Of a stretch of 64,000 nt of DNA, positions 60,416 through 64,000 are shown in pieces (position 1 is the stretch's first letter; every line of letters starts with the position of its first letter). The DNA comes from CALBPI01 sp038521865 (GTDB lineage: Bacteria > Pseudomonadota > Gammaproteobacteria > Steroidobacterales > Woeseiaceae). Under the pieces are notes generated by a model, which saw only the letters and a program-made list of their open reading frames with translations, was not told the DNA's origin and made no database searches. Location of the stretch: the NCBI GenBank assembly GCA_038521865.1, contig JBCBKO010000003.1, positions 310,001-374,000 on the forward strand, read 5' to 3'. The translations under genes were made by a program, and so were the position numbers.

Positions 60416-60458
60416 TGTCTTGTCAGCTTGACAAAAATAGTGTCAATTAGAATAGACA
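60416..60458. promoter_or_regulatory. two tandem PpsR/CrtJ-type sites between crtE and crtC
   Basis: TGT-N12-ACA at 60416-60433 and again at 60441-60458, 7 bp apart. A TTGACA (60428-60433, plus strand) sits at the end of the first site; a second (60446-60441, minus strand) opens the second. Spacing of two sites by 7-8 bp is the cooperative PpsR/CrtJ arrangement, so both divergent genes should be repressed by oxygen/light through a PpsR-like protein, not encoded in this window. Confidence 0.85.
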
Positions 60459-60491
60459 TTTTCCCAAAAAGCGTCAATCGGAGTTGTCCGT

Positions 60492-61481
60492 GTGGAAAAC
60501 CACCTCGACACTAAGGTCGAAACATTGTCGAATTTGATTGAAACATCAGCGCCGCACTACTTTGACTCTGAGGTGCCGGTTAATGGTTACCGATGGTGGT
60601 ATTGCGACATCGTGAGTGACGACCACCAGTTTTGTGTCGTCATCATCGGATTCATTGGCAGTGTCTTTTCGCCTTACTACGCCGCGCGTCGCCGACGCGG
60701 GCCGTCCGACCCCGAACAGCATTGCGCGATCAACGCGATTCTCTACGGGCCCGGCAGCAAGCGTTGGGCAATGACCGAGAGAGGCGGCGGTCATTTGGAA
60801 CGCCTGGCGCATGGCGTTCGCGTAGGACCGAGCGACATGCGATTCGAAGAAGATCGATTGGTGATCAACATTCGCGAGCGTTGCAATCCGCTGCCGTTCC
60901 GCTGGGAGGGGACGATCGAGCTCACCCCCATTATCAAAACACCGAAACCCTTCCCACTGCATAGCAACGGCTCGCATTTTTGGTGGCCCTATGCGCCGGT
61001 CGCCAAAGCGACTGTCAGACTCGACCACCCGCAGCTGACCTTTTCAGGCAGTGGGTACATCGACACCAACTTCGGCAGCGAGCCATTGGAACAGGGCTTT
61101 AGGGGGTGGGATTGGACACGGCGCGAATCATCACCAGCTGATGGCGGCACGCCCGCGATCACCTATCACTCGCGAGAGCGCTCTGGCCTGGAATCAGACC
61201 TCACGCTGGCACTTACGCCGGACGGCATGGTCGAGGTGCCTACCCCTGGTAGCGTCACAATCGCACCCGGCTTTTGGCGCGTTCCGCGTCAGTTGCGCTC
61301 GACAGATCCCGTACTGAATACAAGGACACTTGAGGATACGCCGTTCTATGTTCGCTCACTGCTGGCTGCCGGTGATCAGTCACAGCCTTACAGAGTGATG
61401 CATGAGAGTCTGGACCTCGACCGGTTCGCTGCGCGCTGGGTACAGACGTTATTGCCGTTTCGAATGCCGCGCCTTGCCTAG
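60492..61481 (+). CDS. crtC: hydroxyneurosporene (carotenoid) 1,2-hydratase
   Basis: 329 residues from GTG 60492 (GGAG 7 nt upstream). Adds water to the C1-C2 bond of neurosporene/lycopene. Seen: GYRWWYCDIVSDD, GFIGSVFSPYYAARRR, HCAINAILYGPGSKRWAMTERG and SGSGYIDTNFGSEPLEQGFR, CrtC signatures. Followed by convergent crtB with a 4-nt overlap; crtD, often next to crtC, is not here. Confidence 0.95.
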   Translation: MENHLDTKVETLSNLIETSAPHYFDSEVPVNGYRWWYCDIVSDDHQFCVVIIGFIGSVFSPYYAARRRRGPSDPEQHCAINAILYGPGSKRWAMTERGGGHLERLAHGVRVGPSDMRFEEDRLVINIRERCNPLPFRWEGTIELTPIIKTPKPFPLHSNGSHFWWPYAPVAKATVRLDHPQLTFSGSGYIDTNFGSEPLEQGFRGWDWTRRESSPADGGTPAITYHSRERSGLESDLTLALTPDGMVEVPTPGSVTIAPGFWRVPRQLRSTDPVLNTRTLEDTPFYVRSLLAAGDQSQPYRVMHESLDLDRFAARWVQTLLPFRMPRLA

Positions 61482-62494
61482 CGTTCGGCGTCCGCTCGAA
61501 ACCAATAGCTATATTCCGGACGCGGCGCCGGCGCACCCGCAACAGCATCCACGAGGAACTGATTAGCGGGCAGCGCGGGCGCAGAATCGAGAGCCTGCCC
61601 CTTAACGCTGGATAGCATCGCATGACCTAACAAGAAGGACTTCCGATGCTTCGGCACGATGGTTCTCTGATCTACTGAGTTGAGACCGTCGTGACGCAGA
61701 ACCACACCGATCTCGCGATAGATTCGCATGGCCGCGTAAATTCCTGGCCTGCACCCTAATGGCAGCTGCGCGATGCCGGACCGTGCTCGCAAATATAACT
61801 CGTCAGCAACCGTGAGCAGGCGCGCAACGACGGTTCCCAACGCCTCGCTGAACTCGGGTTGCTCGAGCCAGCGATCCGGATTGATGCCAGCCTCTCGCAT
61901 CCAATCCCGCGGGAGGTACAGTCTGCCGCGCTGCGCATCCTCACCAACGTCGCGCGCGATGTTGGTCAGTTGCATCGCAGACCCCAGATCGCAGGCGCGC
62001 GCGAGCACTGGCGCTTCTCGCACGCCCATCAGCACCGCCATCATCGCGCCAACACTGCCGGCAACTCTTGCCGCATATCCGTGCAGATCATCGAGCGTTT
62101 CATAATGTCGACCGTCAACGTCCCAGCGAAACCCATCGATCAAGGCGGCGGGCAACGCCTTCGGCATACCGTAGCGTTCAGCGATGTGCACCATCGCACG
62201 GTCCGCCGCGTGATCGTATGGCTTTCTCGAGTAAATCAAGTTCAGTCGACGCGTTAGCTCCGAGACAGCGTCAACGTCATCGGCACCGTCATCAACCAAA
62301 TCATCGGCTAGCCTACAGAACGCGTAGAGTGCGCAGGCTGGCTCACGCATATCCTGCGGCAGGAGCAACGAAGCCGCATAAAAAGAATGCGAACCCACAC
62401 GTAACATTTCCCGACACACGGCGAGATCGGACTGCTTGTCGTCCAGCCATTCAAAACCGGCGCCCATGCTGTCAGCCATAAGAACACTGCTCAT
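61478..62494 (-). CDS. crtB: 15-cis-phytoene synthase
   Basis: 338 residues. Joins two GGPP to phytoene. Asp-rich motifs: AFCRLADDLVDDGADD and TNIARDVGEDAQRGRLYLPRDW, the squalene/phytoene synthase signatures. ATG 62494 has AGGA 8 nt upstream and overlaps the bchO end by 23 nt, so coupled. Phytoene desaturase (crtI) is not in the window. Confidence 0.96.
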   Translation of the reverse strand: MSSVLMADSMGAGFEWLDDKQSDLAVCREMLRVGSHSFYAASLLLPQDMREPACALYAFCRLADDLVDDGADDVDAVSELTRRLNLIYSRKPYDHAADRAMVHIAERYGMPKALPAALIDGFRWDVDGRHYETLDDLHGYAARVAGSVGAMMAVLMGVREAPVLARACDLGSAMQLTNIARDVGEDAQRGRLYLPRDWMREAGINPDRWLEQPEFSEALGTVVARLLTVADELYLRARSGIAQLPLGCRPGIYAAMRIYREIGVVLRHDGLNSVDQRTIVPKHRKSFLLGHAMLSSVKGQALDSAPALPANQFLVDAVAGAPAPRPEYSYWFRADAER

Positions 62495-63311
62495 CGCTTA
62501 ATCCTGTTTGTGCTCGCAACCATTCTGCGACCAGATGCGGGCGCTCTTCGTGGGCGAGATGACCAACGTCTTCAATCAGTGTCACATCCGCAACGTCGCG
62601 CAGCGCGGCAGCGGTCTTGGTCGGCGGTACTGCACGGTCGCGGCCGCCGAGAATAATCGACAGGAGCCCGTCCGTTTGACGCCACTCGTCGATCAACCCA
62701 TCAAGTCGCCACCCCGCCATCATTTCGATCACCGCCCGCACGTGTGACGGTCGCGCCATCAGCGCCTGATACCGGGCAACATCAGGGCCGTGCAACTGTG
62801 AGCCCGTGCCCTCGAGCAATCGTCGAACTTCAGTGGTGCGCTCAGCCCGGCGGGCAATCATGCCGTCGAGTAAAGGCAACATCGCAGCGAACCGCGCCAT
62901 AGCAGGAAACATCAGACCGGCTACACCGCTGAAGGGCAGTAACGCGGGATTGATTGCAAGAATCCGCCCTGGGCGAGGTGCATGGCCATCGAGCGACCAT
63001 TTCAAACCAATGGCGCCACCTGCCGAATGACCCAACACCAGCGGCGCCTCAAGCTCCAGCGTATGGCAAAGCGCGGCCACAGCTTGAGCGGTGCGCCTGA
63101 GTGAATACAAACCTGGTCGGAAAGACTCGGAGTCTGCGTGGCCAGGCAAGTCCATGCGCGTTACCCGAAACTCTGTTTCCAGCAGCGGTACGAGCGCATC
63201 CCAACTCTCCAGCGACGCGCCAGCGCCGTGGATGCAAACAAGATCAGGTCCATCGCCGTCCTGACGGACGTGCCAGTTCAAATCCGCGGCGTTGATCTGC
63301 GTTTCGATCAT
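62472..63311 (-). CDS. bchO: alpha/beta hydrolase, magnesium-chelatase accessory protein BchO
   Basis: 279 residues, alpha/beta-hydrolase fold: VCIHGAGASLESWDALV (oxyanion), VLGHSAGGAIGLKWSLDG (nucleophile Ser) and a His in DVGHLAHEERP. In photosynthesis clusters this gene follows bchD and is annotated bchO; its exact task in Mg insertion is unproven. The start overlaps the bchD stop (ATGA). Confidence 0.93.
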   Translation of the reverse strand: MIETQINAADLNWHVRQDGDGPDLVCIHGAGASLESWDALVPLLETEFRVTRMDLPGHADSESFRPGLYSLRRTAQAVAALCHTLELEAPLVLGHSAGGAIGLKWSLDGHAPRPGRILAINPALLPFSGVAGLMFPAMARFAAMLPLLDGMIARRAERTTEVRRLLEGTGSQLHGPDVARYQALMARPSHVRAVIEMMAGWRLDGLIDEWRQTDGLLSIILGGRDRAVPPTKTAAALRDVADVTLIEDVGHLAHEERPHLVAEWLRAQTGLSDEQCSYG

Positions 63312-64000
63312 GCCGCCACCTCGCGCACAGCGTCGGTCACTTGTGTCGCATCCGCGAATGGCAACGCGAGATAACGCGCACCCATAGCATCCGCAAGCTT
63401 ACGACCACGCGCCGAACCGCGCCTACCGGTGTCGATGGATAGCGTGGTGTAACCCCTTGCCGCGATTTCGTTTGCGACCGCTAATGCCTGCTCGGTGGCC
63501 AGTGCAGGGTCGGGATCGCCGTCCAGTGTGATGTTCCCTCGACCGTCACTCAACAGCACAAGTACTGGCGTCTCACCGCGCTTCAGGGCGCCATCCGCGA
63601 CCTGCGTTGCGAGGCGCAAACCAGACGCAAGTGGTGTACCACCGCCGCCAGGCAAAGCCGATAGCGCACGCTTCGCGCGCACCAGTGAGCGTGTCGCTGG
63701 CAATAGCAACTCCGCTTGTGAACCTCGAAACGCAACCAGCGCGACCTGATCGCGCCGCACGTAACACTCTGCAAGCAATAACTCGATCGCGCCCTTGGTT
63801 TCTCCTAGCCTTTGCACGGCTGCCGACCCGGAGGCATCGACGACAAAAATCGTTGTGGTGCGAGTCTGTTCGGTGAACTTGCGGACGCGAAGATCCGATT
63901 TTACGATCCGCAGCCGTCCGGGCTCGCCGCCCCGCACACGCTGCCAGGGTGCAGCGGTCTTCAGTGTCGCCAGGACATCGAGGCGTTTACCGCCGGTCGG
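63308..64000 (-). CDS. bchD: magnesium chelatase subunit D, C-terminal part (truncated by window edge)
   Basis: About 230 C-terminal residues; the frame is open to the window end, where it reads GGKRLDVLATLKTAAPWQR. Contains the von Willebrand A domain with MIDAS FVVDASGSAAV (DxSxS), Thr in PGGGGTPLASGLRLA and Asp in LLSDGRGNITLDG. BchD with BchI forms the AAA+ motor of Mg-chelatase, which inserts Mg2+ into protoporphyrin IX. bchI and the D AAA+ region lie to the right. Confidence 0.95.
   Translation of the reverse strand, partial: PTGGKRLDVLATLKTAAPWQRVRGGEPGRLRIVKSDLRVRKFTEQTRTTTIFVVDASGSAAVQRLGETKGAIELLLAECYVRRDQVALVAFRGSQAELLLPATRSLVRAKRALSALPGGGGTPLASGLRLATQVADGALKRGETPVLVLLSDGRGNITLDGDPDPALATEQALAVANEIAARGYTTLSIDTGRRGSARGRKLADAMGARYLALPFADATQVTDAVREVAA

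Overview
The window reads as chromosomal DNA of a moderately GC-rich gammaproteobacterium that carries genes for aerobic anoxygenic photosynthesis. The gammaproteobacterial assignment rests on conserved gene neighbourhoods: ygfB-pepP-ubiH divergent from zapA-6S RNA-fau, maf-rng-yhdP-tldD, pmbA divergent from darP, and nadD-rsfS-rlmH. The phototrophic assignment rests on pufQ/B/A/L/M, bchC/X/Y/Z/O/D and crtE/F/C/B at the right end. The set (LH1 alpha and beta, type-II reaction centre L and M, spheroidene/spirilloxanthin-type carotenoid genes) fits bacteriochlorophyll-a phototrophs of the OM60/NOR5 kind, but the species cannot be named from sequence alone.

Layout. 1-0.65 kb: end of an ECF-type sigma factor and a small membrane protein that may be its anti-sigma factor. 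0.6-2.7 kb: lgt-thyA-folA. 2.8-7.6 kb: a thioredoxin-like DUF255 protein and a duplicated HtrA-like protease. 7.6-12.3 kb: a glycine-cleavage operon (gcvT-H-PA-PB) behind a tandem glycine riboswitch. 12.3-13.7 kb: an Lrp-type regulator divergent from phenylalanine hydroxylase. 13.7-16.2 kb: an ATP-grasp/7TM membrane pair. 16.2-21 kb: ubiH, pepP, ygfB, a ZapB-like protein, zapA, 6S RNA and fau. 21.2-26 kb: a lysine-rich histone-H1-like protein, rpiA, tRNA-Gln, rplM-rpsI, an outer-membrane protein, coq7 and crp. 26-35.4 kb: rpe, djlA, purC, a cobalamin-type binding protein, yihY, pmbA, darP-purE-purK and an AAA+ ATPase fused to an FHA domain. 35.4-46.2 kb: a long leftward block running Trm112-like, holA, nadD, rsfS, rlmH, maf, rng, yhdP, tldD and two small proteins. 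46.2-50.5 kb: a MerC-like gene behind a Zur-box-like palindrome, then cysS-sufE-yidD-membrane protein, and hisI.

50.6-64 kb is one flank of a photosynthesis gene cluster. crtE-crtF-bchC-bchX-bchY-bchZ-pufQ-pufB-pufA-pufL-pufM run leftward as a superoperon. crtC diverges from crtE across two TGT-N12-ACA motifs, the PpsR/CrtJ binding pattern. bchD-bchO-crtB run leftward toward crtC. Together these make geranylgeranyl diphosphate and phytoene (CrtE, CrtB), modify carotenoids (CrtC, CrtF), insert Mg2+ (BchD, BchO), reduce chlorophyllide (BchXYZ), oxidise the C3 side chain (BchC) and build the LH1-reaction-centre core (Puf). No pufC follows pufM.

Main points for a second look: a PufQ protein whose second half aligns without gaps to LH1 beta but has Arg where beta has its bacteriochlorophyll His; promoter-overlapping PpsR-like operators at bchC with an unusual second palindrome; a hairpin between pufA and pufL; a two-lobed HtrA protease resembling eukaryotic Nma111 at the end of the riboswitch-controlled operon; and a Zur-like site in front of a MerC-family gene whose 5' end looks frameshifted.
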